A stretch of 64,000 nucleotides of DNA, taken from the NCBI RefSeq assembly GCF_000003815.2, contig NC_049986.1:3384181-3448180 (forward strand), written 5' to 3'. The notes under the pieces were generated by a model. The model ran no database searches. It was given only the letters and a program-made list of their open reading frames with translations, and was not told the origin of the DNA. Origin of the DNA: Branchiostoma floridae (lineage: Eukaryota > Chordata > Leptocardii > Amphioxiformes > Branchiostomatidae). The position numbers were made by a program, and so were the translations under genes. Positions 10,406 to 21,287 of the stretch are shown here, one piece after another; the stretch's first letter is position 1, and every line of letters begins with the position of its first letter.

Positions 10406-12516
10406 ACAGGTAAGTAAGGTGTGTTTCCTTTTATAACAGGCCAGGTAAGACGCCGTACAGGTAATTAAGGTGTGTTTCTTTTTATAGCAGACCAGGTAAG
10501 ACACCGTACAGGTGAGTAAGGTGTGTTTCCTTGACTACAGACTAGGTAAGACACCGTACAGGTGAGCAACGTGTATTTCCTTTCATTACAGACCAGGTAA
10601 GACACCGTACAGGTGAGTAACGTGTATTTCCTTTGATTACAGACCAGGTAAGACACCGTACAGGTGAGTAAGGTGTGTTTCCTTGACTACAGACTAGGTA
10701 AGACACCGTACAGGTGAGTAACGTGTATTTCCTTTGATTACAGACCAGGTAAGACACCGCGCAGATGAGTAAGGCGTCTTTCCTTTGCCTGTAGACCAGA
10801 TAGGGCATTATACAGGTAAGTAAGTTGCTTTACTCACCTGTTTAATACCTATCTGGTCTATAGGCAAAGGAAAGTTGCTTTACTCACCTGTATAATACCC
10901 TGTCTGGTCTATAGGCAAAGTAAAGACATCTTACTTACCAGTATAATGGCCTATCTGGTCTATAGGCAAAGGAAAGACACCTTACTCACCTGTTCAATGG
11001 CCTATCTGGTCTATAGGCAAAGGAAAGACACCTTATCCACCTGTATAATTGCCTATCTGGTATATAGACAAGGGAAAGACACCTTACTTACCTGTATAAA
11101 GCCCCATCTGGTATATAGGCGAAGGAAATACACCTAACTTACCTGTATAATACCCTATCTGGTCTACAGGCAAAGGAAAGTTGCTTTACTCACCTGCATA
11201 ATTCCCTATCTGGTCTATAGGCAAAGGAAAGACGCCTTACTCACCTGTATAATGGCCTATATGGTATATAGGCAAAGGAAAGACGCCTTACTCACCTGTG
11301 TAATACCCTATCTGGTCTATAGACAAAGGAAACACACCTTACTCACCTGTGCGGTGTCTTACCTGGTCTGTAATGAAAGGAAATACACGTTACTCACCTG
11401 TATGGTGTCTTACCTGGTCTGTAATCAAAGGAAATACACGTTACTCACATGCACGGTGTCATACCTGGTCTGTTATAAAAAGAAACACACCTTACTTACC
11501 TGTATGGTGTCTTACCTGGCCTGTTATCAAAGGAAATACACGTTACTCACCTGTATGGTGTCTTACCTGGTCTGTAATCAGAGGAAATACACGTTACTCA
11601 CCTGTACGGTGTCTTACCTAGTCTGTAGTCAAGGAAACACACCTTACTCACCTGTACGGTGTCTTACCTGGTCTGTAATGAAAGGAAATACACGTTACTC
11701 ACCTGTACGGTGTCTTACCTGGTCTGTGAACAAAGGAAATACACGTTACTCACCTGTATGGTGTCTTACCTGGTCTGTAATCAAAGGAAATACACGTTAC
11801 TCACCTGTACGGTGTCTTACCTGGTCTGTTATAAAAGGAAACACACCTTACTTACCTGTACGGTGTCTTACCTAGTCTGTAGTCAAGGAAACACACCTTA
11901 CTCACCTGTACGGTGTCTTACCTGGTCTGCTATAAAAGGAAACACACGTTACTCACCTGTACGGTGTCTTACCTGGTCTGTAATGAAAGGAAATACACGT
12001 TGCTCACCTGTAAGGTGTCTTACCTAGTCTGTAGTCAAGGAAACACACCTTACTTACCTGTACGGTGTCTTACCTGGTCTGTAATGAAAGGAAATACACG
12101 TTACTTACCTGTACGGTGTCTTACCTAGTCTGTTATAAAAGGAAACACACCTTACTCACCTGTACGGTGTCTTACCTAGTCTGTAGTCAAGGAAACACAC
12201 ATTACTCACCTGTACGGTGTCTTACCTGGTCTGTAATCAAAGGAAATACACGTTACTCACCTGTACGGTGTCTTACATAGTCTGTAGTCAAGGAAACACA
12301 CCTTACTCACCTGTACGGTGTCTTACCTGGTCTGTAATCAAAGGAAATACACGTTACTCACCTGTACGGTGTCTTACCTAGTCTGTAGTCAAGGAAACAC
12401 ACCTTACTCACCTTCACGGTGTCTTACCTGGCCTGCTATAAAAGGAAACATACCTTACTCACCTATACGGCGTCTTACCTGGCCTGTTATAAAAGGAAAC
12501 ACACCTTACTTACCTG
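10406..12516. repeat. 51-bp satellite core with an orientation switch
   Basis: About 8 units in one orientation (10406-10830) and about 33 in the opposite orientation (10831-12516). Units are 51 bp with 50-bp variants. Two subfamilies exist: one with TATCTGGTCTATAGGCAAAG (about 10840-11330) and one with TCTTACCTGGTCTGTAATCA (most of the rest). Because 51 is divisible by three, long frames stay open in several phases (17-residue repeats such as YLVYRQRKDTLLTC). They break at 50-bp units and are not believed coding. Read inward from either element end, each unit shows splice-site-like words (see findings). Confidence 0.9.
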
Positions 12517-13668
12517 TATTGTTGTCATTTATTAAGAAGAGAAAAAAACAATTTGTTTGTAAATGTTAATAAAGGTACATTTTACAATTGAAATTTTCTA
12601 CGTCATAACTAAATGTTATAAAACATTTCCTTTCTGTACTCAGAAGAGGAGCCCGCTTGTGCCATGTTCCAACATTTTATTAGGCTATTGATAGCATGTG
12701 GTCACATTTTACTGCACATAAATAATGCAATTAATATTGTTTATGTGTCAACTTCTTCCAATACTTTAAAAATATTTAGGAAGTGAAACGAAATACATTT
12801 TTGTATTTGAAATAAGTTTGTACACACTGTAACAGATACTCATCTAATCAAATCCTCATTGTAACAATGTTTCTGCGATAAATAAAGATAAGAAAAGTCC
12901 AGTTTGGTGAAGAGTTATTATTATAATGTAAATAGTATTGTTAATAATAAATAGCTATGTTTTTCTAGTATTGGTTACCTGCCCCTATTCAGGTTTATAA
13001 CACTAATGTGTCTGAGCCTTTTGTACATTAATTGGGCACTGAGGTGAATCAATATCCAAATTTGCACTAAGTTCCTCAAACCTGGGTAATAATAGCACAG
13101 AAAAAATGACCACATTGTAAATATCAGTCAGATGATAGCACTATGAAAAGAAAATCTTGTTCAGAATTCACTCTAAAATGGTTGTATGAGAAGCTATGCT
13201 ACAACAGTCCCTCCCGCGATACTTATAGAACAGTCCCGCAAGGAGGTCACATGACTAGTGCCCGCCATTTTGAATTGCTATAGTTAAAGTATGGTAGTAT
13301 CGTCGCCGTACATTTTGACCAAAAACAGGGACTTAAAATGCTTGTAAAGCATGGAAACTCCGTACACAGCAATGGGACACCATCTTGAACATGTTTGTGG
13401 CGGTAGGTTTAGGTGTCGTTGCGCGACGGCCGATATTTTTGTGGATATAGTGGGCATTCGCTAAAAAGATATTTTGCTGGGCGTTCGCTAAAAAGACCAT
13501 CGAGAATCGAAAACTTTGATTTATGTCACTTCTGGTCAATGGATTGACTTGAAACTCAGGATTAATACATGGGAGCACAACGTGGACATATTCCAAGCAA
13601 AAAAAATGAGATTCGTGCAGCGCGGACTTCTCTAGAGTGGGCGTTTGTGGGCATTCGCTAAAAAGACC
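12517..13668 (-). repeat. Right arm of the foldback element
   Basis: Mirror of 9256-10405. Internal copies of the terminal motif lie at 13452-13469 and 13479-13498. Confidence 0.9.
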
Positions 13669-13673
13669 CTCCC

Positions 13674-14000
13674 AAAAAAATGGTAATCCAAAGAAAGGAA
13701 GGTGTTGGCCTGAGGTAAAGCATTTTAGTCTTTTGTATTCTTGAGGTGAGATTATTCGTGTAAGAACTATTTCAGAAAGCCTATCTTATGTTTCTACAAC
13801 AGTTACTTTAAGCAACTAGAACGTTACATGTGTATTGCTCCATAGGGGTTGATCCCGTTATCAATATATGTATGTTGGATTTAGAGTAGATTTATATTAC
13901 AAGAGTTAAGAGTTCTACTGTATTGATTTGACCCATTGTTATTCTTATTAGTATCAGTATATAATCATAACTAGAAACTGCAATCAAATGGTAGAAAAAA
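13674..14000 (+). repeat. Target duplication and right part of duplication copy 2
   Basis: AAAAAAATG (13674-13682) is the right-hand target duplication. The following sequence resumes the host duplication and aligns with 8706-9045. Confidence 0.85.
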
Positions 14001-14740
14001 GGTTTAAAAATGGTAGAAAAAGGTGTGGTTGTACACATTACTTGTGCTGGCGGCCTGATTAGATTCCATTGTCTGGAGATGTTAGTGTGTAGAAATTGTA
14101 GATTGGCACGTAACTGTGGCAACCAGTTCAATGGGGGACTAAGCTTAAGGTTTATCATATTCGTTTAAGAATTCTAGGGAATAATCTTTATATCAGGCAC
14201 TTTGCGACAATGAGCCAATGAGCTGTTACTGTCATGCCTCAAAATATCGGAGCACACTTAAGATAAATGACTTCATGGAGAGTGAAAAACGCACGAACTT
14301 CTGTTGAGATGAAATTTGCAACCCAACTTTCGTCAAACCCAGAACTCCCGATAACCAACGGCTGAACCTTATCAAGTGACGTGCTGTGATCTAATGAGTA
14401 ACAATTTCGCCTATGGAAAATCATGTCGGGAACCGAACCCGTCAGGCCCAGGCTGGATAACAGTCAATCCATAGATATACCGACGCAAATACCAGTCGGA
14501 ACTCACAACTCAGCTTTGACGAAAATTACCATTTCCAGTACAGTGGATCCGTAGATATTCGTACAGATCACATTGTAAGTGATCGTCACTCAATGACATG
14601 TTTGTATACCACCTTGCGACTAGGAGCGACACTGCTGCAAGAATTGGTAGAAATCAAGCTCTTCAACCATCGTTAATCATGGTGCAGTTTCTCACGAGAA
14701 ATCGTGGCAATGTCACAGTTTTTACTGGACACGCATGGTG
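14001..14740. other. Intergenic, no gene seen
   Basis: No gene recognised. The right end may be degraded upstream sequence of the LINE tail that follows. Confidence 0.45.
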
Positions 14741-14925
14741 GAGTAACCATAATTATGTTCTTCTATGGGAACCAAAACATGGACGTGCAAACGTAGGAAG
14801 ACCATGTAACACGTATCAGCTTTGAGAAGACACTTGCTGCTCAGTAGAAGATCTACCGGAGGCTATAAAGGATAGAGATGGATGGAGTTTGAGAGAGAGA
14901 CATGTTTATCCGTGCTACCAGCACG
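14741..14925 (+). mobile_element. LINE ORF2 tail, degenerate
   Basis: The plus-strand frame reads LLWEPKHGRANVGRPCNTY, then after an in-frame stop EDTCCSVEDLPEAIKDRDGW. GRP.TY...L..DTG...E.L..AM.DR..W is the usual C-terminal tail of many metazoan non-LTR retrotransposon ORF2 proteins. The stop at 14823-14825 shows that it is dead. Nothing upstream is recognisable as reverse transcriptase. Confidence 0.65.
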
Positions 14926-15313
14926 ACTGGATGATGCTACTACGACATCAGTTTGCTTACGTCGTGAATACTTCATTGAACTTCTACAGTTATCATCTAA
15001 CAGAAGATGTTAACAGTGACTGTCTAAAATCTGCGCGAAGACTGCAACAGGAAGAAACGAACGTTCATCAAGACAAGGCAAAGAACTTACTTTGTTTGCA
15101 AAGAGATTTATACTTATGATACCGAGGTTCAGGCATGTCACAGTTCATGGTAATTTCTAGGAGATTTTATCTTGTTATTGTCCTTTTGGTTTGCTTATTA
15201 AAAATATGACACAACAAAACTACAATACAGTACCCCTATTGAACTGGTGCATCTGGCATGTGTATTGAATGAAGTGGTTGTAGAACTCTTTGTAGGCTGT
15301 CCAAGTACCTTTA

Positions 15314-15315
<2 letters not shown>

Positions 15316-15368
<53 letters not shown>
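15316..15368. repeat. (TA)n microsatellite
   Basis: About 26 TA dinucleotides in a row. A shorter TA run follows near 15431-15443. Confidence 0.95.
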
Positions 15369-15369
<1 letters not shown>

Positions 15370-16302
15370 CGTTGTAATGATGTTAACTTTTCTTCTGTTT
15401 GGACCTTTTCCAAATTTTTCATATTCATTGATATATATATATACATTTACCTTTTCAATATATATGCTATACATTGCATTAAGAACAACATGACAATTAT
15501 AACTATTGTATAATTTCTTTGTTTCACATTGGAGATATTATCCACTTGTACGACATATCTCGTGTAAATAAAATATTTGTCATAGTTTTACTTACTTAAT
15601 ACTCACTACTTAATACCCAATACTTAATACAGCAGTATTATCTCATGTTTTTTTCTATAGTAGACGTTACCATTTTTTATATAGTTTTAACAATATTTTT
15701 TTACGTTGTACATTCTACCGAGTTGACTGATTCAATGCTTGTTGTAAAGTAGCATACACTTGTGCAATTCTAGTAATGTCAACTACCGTCACATGATTAT
15801 GAACTTTCAACGCCATGTGAGACAGTGTCATCTGGAAAGAGAGAGCGGACTTGGTCCGGGCAAATATGCCTGTGATGATGATGATGATTCATGTGAAAAT
15901 AGATTGGATACATGTATTCATATACTTTTGAAAACGACCAACAATAAAGAATCAATGGATATATTGCAATGCTTTTTTTTTCTGTAAGTTCATTCTTTTA
16001 TAAAACTTTCTCAACCGCTAAGCTAAGGAAATCAGTTCAATTCAAGTCAAATCTACCAAATTCAAATAGATATTAATTAGATTGCGTTCGCAAAACTATA
16101 ATGTGGCGTACACACTCAATTTGCCCATCCAGTCGTAGAGAGGTTAGCAGACAGCACACGTCTTTCAGAAATAAATATGACTGACATCACGAAATGCTAT
16201 CTTATGTAGGGGTTCATCTCTCAAGGAATCTTTGAACACCAGCAGACAAATGCACACCCTGGTAAAGTAAAACTGACAAAAATGAAAATTACTAACGTTA
16301 TG
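15369..16302. other. Intergenic, no gene seen
   Basis: AT-rich. A short open frame near 15760-15987 with five consecutive Asp codons has no homologue I recognise. Confidence 0.45.
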
Positions 16303-16380
16303 TAAACTAGAAAGGCCGACATTTGCTTGAGAGCAAATACAGCATATTTCAGCCATCTCCCTCATGCAACAATAGGCCTT
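16303..16380 (+). repeat. Dispersed repeat shared with 29668-29746
   Basis: About 78 bp, including GAGCAAATACAGCATATTTC and CAGCCATCT..C...GCAACAATAG, recurs in the same orientation in UGT-A intron 1 at 29668-29746. Two copies in unrelated contexts mark it as a transposon fragment of unknown class. Confidence 0.75.
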
Positions 16381-16489
16381 GAGGTCGTTGGCCATTGGAA
16401 AATGACCCAAAAAATTCCCAAATATATCATTTTAAAGTGTTCCATGCCAAAAATTATACATAAGTCATTTGGATAAATATCTAGAGCAC

Positions 16490-17060
16490 CCCTTTACCAA
16501 ATTTCGGGTCATTTGGTTGTAAAACGAGGGAACAGTAGCCAAAAATATCCAATTTTTGTCCAAAAATGGCCATAAAATCGCAATATTTAGCATTACATTG
16601 TACTGTATGGAAAAACAGTTTACTGTTATTGAATTCATGTGCACATAATTGAGGGGCACTTTTATACCAAATTTCAGGTCATTCGGTTGTAAAACGAGGG
16701 TACAGGAGGCAAAAATGTGCTTTTTTTGTCAAAAAATGGCCAAAAATCGCAAAATTAAGCATTTTGTTGTAACGTATGCCAAAACTGTTATTAAATCTGG
16801 GTGGGCATATGATCATGGCACCTCTGTACCAAATTTCATGTCATTCGGCTGTAATACCAGGGTACAGGAGCCCTAAATATACATAAAAATTGACAAAAAA
16901 CTCAATAAAATCATTTTAAAGGCAGATATGAAAAAAATGAAAAAAAAAACACCTGAGGGTATTGGCTTACTCTACCTTTGTGCCAAATTTCAAGTCAATC
17001 GGTTTAAAAACGGCGGAGTTGATTCGATTTGAAGATTTGACAGGAGAAAGAAAGAAAGAA
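16490..17060 (+). repeat. Tandem repeat, ~165-bp unit, four copies
   Basis: CCAAATTTC.GGTCATT.GG.TGTAA recurs at about 16496, 16667, 16829 and 16983 (spacings near 171, 162 and 154), followed by a GGCCAAAAAT word. The last copy leads into (GAAA)n at about 17047-17063. Its CTACCTTTGTGCCAAATTTC word also occurs in both arms of the element at 21786-22710, so the two repeats share ancestry. Confidence 0.7.
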
Positions 17061-17063
17061 ACA

Positions 17064-20000
17064 TTACGAATACAATATATTTCAACATACCTATGGTATG
17101 GCTGAAATATAATAATACGTAAGAGTAAGTTTTTGTGCGCTTGGTCATGAAGGTTGATTTCGTGACCTCAGAGCTATTTGTATTGAACCGAATGGGCAAA
17201 ACCCATTTACAAGTCACTGCTAGTGAATTCGAATCAATCCCAATCATCCATACCCGGGAGCTGAATCCAGATTGGATTCACTCGCATAAGTTCCAAACTG
17301 GGCTGTTCACACTAAGGAAAAATTTATTCTAATCGATTCGAATCAGCTCTGGGATGAATTCATTCGCATTGAATTTACCGAGTGAAAACAGGGGCGTAGA
17401 TTTCATATTCTTCTGCCCAACGTTAATAATTTCTGGCATGATTTCATACATGTCGCATCGCACAGAAGATGGCATTAATACGATCAAATCATTATAACGC
17501 AAGCGTATAGAAAATGTACTGCGTATTTGAACACGTGCATCATCGGTATCTCCCTGCACAATTCAAAGCTATGGAAACATCGATAGATGTTTTCGACAAA
17601 TATTCCTGTAGCGTGATTACAGATACAGTCTTAAATGCTGATCGCATTTTCAAACAACCCAAAGCTTCTAAAGACGTATCAGACAATCGGTTACACTTAA
17701 ATCTAAATAAAATGTCGATTCTCTGATTGGCTGAGAGTTGGTTAGAGGCCACGCCCACAAAAGTGGAAACCTCAGCACGGTTTAGCAGAGCTTCCCCATG
17801 AGTATCTAATATGCTACAAAATTATTTAAACTTACTTAAATTATTACAATAGTCATTGTACGCAGTGCATTATACATGAAAATACATAGTACATTATACA
17901 TGTAGATAAAGATACACATAAATACCGGACAGAATGGTTTTTATCATTTTGGAAAAATGTCAGTGGTGTCATTTTTATTAATTTACCACAACCCAGGCCC
18001 AGTCCCCCGTCTTTGTCTTCTCGCACGTGGTCCCCGCGTGTCCGTCCTTGCCTATTCACGCTTCCGCCCACCGACACCGGGGCTCTCATTCTGTTTTCAT
18101 CCGCGGGAAGAGAGGCGCACGGAGACTCAAATTGCAAGTTTAAAATCTTTATGACTTGGCTTCGGCATGACTAGACAAAATCGTCATGGTAGGAGCTTCT
18201 AGTCGATTCCCTGTTCATAGACCTCCTGGCTGTTGCTATTCAACATTCATAGCTGTTGCTATTCAGCCAATTCAGATATATAAATGCGTTACCCATGTTA
18301 TAACAGACCCTTCTATAACAAATGAAAAATGATGCACCGAATGAGTTTTCCATTAACCCACAAACACCTCAAACATGCGACTAAAATGTTTTGTTCAATA
18401 AATCTCCTCACAAATTCTTATCAGTGATCATTGTACAGACATTGCTTCGTGAACGTAAGAGAAATATCTTGACATGTTAAGCAGTTACTAATTCCAGCTC
18501 ATTATCATAATTTATAAATTTAATAACTTAGACGCTAGCTATGCAGATACGGATTTTAAAACAAACATGTTTGTTTTATTACAGGATGAAATTTTATACC
18601 CTAATGTGACTAACTTTTCTAATACACCCCTTCCCCTCCGGGTGGTACCAAAGAGCTAACGGCATTCCCTGCCGGTACTCGGAGACGATCATATACTGGC
18701 CGCATGCAAGTCACAACTTCACCTTCAACATGAGCTCCTACAGTCGCCAACCCATCCCGACTATCGTATTGTTAGTATAGCCTAGTGCGTAAAGCAAACT
18801 TCATGTGGCCAACACATTATAACCGTTTATTTTGCAATTTGTTATTCTTACAGTTAGGTCACAGCAAGTAAATTCTATGGATGACATCCTCTGCAGACTG
18901 CAAAAATAATGAGATAGGGCAAAAAAACAAGATGGTTAAAAAACAAGATGGCAAATTTTGCAAAATAGACACCATTAACGTTGTAACCTGAACTGATGTG
19001 TCAAAATATGAAAAAAAAGTCCTTCATTTATATATTTAAGAAGTGCACTGGTGTTGTAAAAAAACACCAGTGTTGTGGACTGGCATTACTAACCATGTTG
19101 GCAACTACACTCATGGCTTCCATATTGGTGCCACTGTTACAGCTATATCCAGCAAGTTGCAACTACAGTCAATGCTACCTCTCTAGTGTCAATTCTATAT
19201 ACAATTATTAGGTTACAACACAGCCTTTTAACCAATTTTGGTCTATCCGACCATCCCTGAAGAAGAAAAAAGATCTTTATTTTTTCTCTGAAATTAGGCG
19301 AATATCATCCATAACATTTACTTGCAGTGGCCTTACCAGGTCTAGCCCCTAATAATTATAGTCTTTGGCTAGTTGGGTAGCCATAACTTTACTTCTTTTT
19401 ATACAGCCAAATAAATAAAACCAACGGTGGTTCCCCATTTCCCCCGGCATTTCATAGTATAAGTCGAAAATATATACTACAGGACCATAAACATTTACAG
19501 TGATTATGTCTTTATTGTTGACAATTTTTAGCCCAAAAAATTAATAGTATTAGATATGACATTGTAATTCATTACAACTATTTCAACTTGGTTATTCATA
19601 GTAATTTGATTTGAAAATTTTGAATTGATGTAACTTAAGATTATCCTGTCAGGTCAATTATTGTAGATTTTTGCAAACGAAACATTGTCACTTTTTGTGA
19701 ACTGCAATATAATAAAACGTCATATCATTAGCTTTCCTTGCTACCTCACTCATTGCTACGTTTATAGTCTTCCTATGGCTGTTTTTCCTCTTTTTACCAG
19801 AATTGGGCGTTTCCAACGAGAACATTGCAGGTAAAATGTTTGGCTCCTCATGTTGAAAACACTTCATTAAAAGAGTTTCACGATGGCATATTTTGGTCAA
19901 ATGATATTCCCAATAAGGATATCGTATAACAAATGCTTCCGTGTAATTTAACCTAATGACTATTATATATCGATTGAAGCTCCATCAATCTCCAAATGTA

Positions 20001-20649
20001 TTGCAGTGCAAAAATAGTATTCCTCCACCAATAAAACCGGATACTCGTGCCATCGGAGTACGAGATGTAAGTCCTGCGTTTACCAAACAAAGTTGAATTA
20101 GCATGAAAATCAAACTCCTTGCTTCGTGAAACACCCTTTTGTTATTTTCCCACGGGAAGAGTTACATTATTTGTGCATTTCACTGGTATTTGAGACGCAC
20201 AATTTCGAAATATTTCATGTATGTGTCACGTGAACAGCTGCGTATATCACATTAGGTTCTTACAGAATTCCATTCACTGTCAGTATTTTCTCCGATAAAA
20301 TAGAATCATAGGGGAGGGGTGTTCTTTCACCACACCATTTAAAAGTCAGAAATATGTAGAGCAGTATGCATATTGCTCACCAAAAATAAGAATGCAATAT
20401 AGAGAATAGTTACAAGAAAAAAATATGGTTGCACCATATTAAAGAAATAGAGAATAATACAGGATATTCTTTTATATGGAACACCAACTACCCTACATTA
20501 GACAATAAGAATTAAAACATTGTTAAATAGAAGACTTACTGATATGTATGTTCAAACGTTGCTTTCACCAATGAATAATTATAAGGTAAGATTTTACAGT
20601 TGTGCACCTTATTCTTATCAAAACTTTTGCCAAAATAAGGCTAGGATTA
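17064..20649. other. 3.6-kb intergenic stretch, no gene seen
   Basis: No open frame with domain signature, no splice-bounded exon and no RNA gene recognised. 17990-18120 is locally GC-rich but shows no convincing coding frame. The region lies beyond the 3' end of the minus-strand fibrinogen gene and may include its 3' untranslated end. Confidence 0.45.
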
Positions 20650-21287
20650 TCAAGGAAGGTTGGGTCTGATTTTCATGACAGACGACTTGATTGAATACGG
20701 ATATGATGTCCAATGCTCCCACTCTATACCATTGCGATTATTTCCCCCACCACCCACCTTGTATGGTTGATTTAAATTCGCCTCGTCGCAAGCTCCATAC
20801 CACCAACCTCCACGACCATGAGTGAGGGCACAATGAGAGGAATGGTCATCGTTGTCTTGGTCATATGTCGAAAAATTCCTGTTATTATGATGGTCTAAGC
20901 TATCACCAGCAGTGCCACTATAAGAACCAATATGCATGCGATACTTTGCCGTTTCGTTCTCTACATAAAACGAATCATATTCGGCATAAGCCGTACCGGA
21001 AGACCAGTTTTCAAGACTAATTTTTAGACTGTAACTTTTCGCATCTGTAATCTGACTCATTTTCTCATTCCCCAGCCAAAACTCGCCGTTCAGGTCCCCA
21101 AACCCGTGTTTGTATGTTTGCCAGTCCCTGGCGAAATCCACCGATCCGTCGAGCCGCCGCTGAAGGAGAGTCCAGCCCACCCCGCCTGACATCTCACACA
21201 ACACCCGGAACGGGTCCCGCGATCTGACGGGCTGGATGGTATACACACCGCTGGTGTTGTGGCCGGCCTTGTAAATGTCGTCACAAT
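20650..21287 (-). CDS. Fibrinogen/collagen gene, exon 4 (fibrinogen domain)
   Basis: The acceptor CTACAAACAG before ATTGTGAC gives phase 1, which matches exon 3 and makes the join Lys-Asp-Cys-Asp-Asp. The domain is about 211 residues, the usual length, with stop TGA (complement of 20650-20652). An alternative acceptor 13 bases upstream would not fit the phase. Confidence 0.92.

Larger units (their letters stand above)
9251..13673. mobile_element. 4.4-kb foldback (MULE/FB-like) element
   Basis: Long inverted arms (about 9256-10830 and 13668-12095) meet in a satellite core. The outermost 20 bases, GGTCTTTTTAGCGAATGCCC at 9256, are exactly complementary to 13649-13668. Both sides are flanked by AAAAAAATG (9242-9250 and 13674-13682), a 9-bp target duplication. 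Copy 1 of the host duplication has one uninterrupted version of the site, which confirms insertion. A 9-bp duplication with very long arms fits Mutator-type or Foldback-type transposons; the family assignment is inference. No transposase is seen, so it is non-autonomous. The arms are nearly identical, implying recent insertion or ongoing conversion. Confidence 0.9.

Noticed and set aside
10406-12516. CRISPR-like array
   Set aside because: No alternation of conserved repeat and unique spacer; the whole 51-bp unit is repeated, and the DNA is eukaryotic.
10465-12569. Long open frames with 17-residue repeats in the satellite core
   Set aside because: They follow from a 51-bp unit (17 codons), open in several phases and both orientations, and break at 50-bp units. 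No start context, domain or codon bias.
15760-15987. Small ORF with five Asp residues
   Set aside because: Short, AT-rich, no domain, no splice or promoter support.
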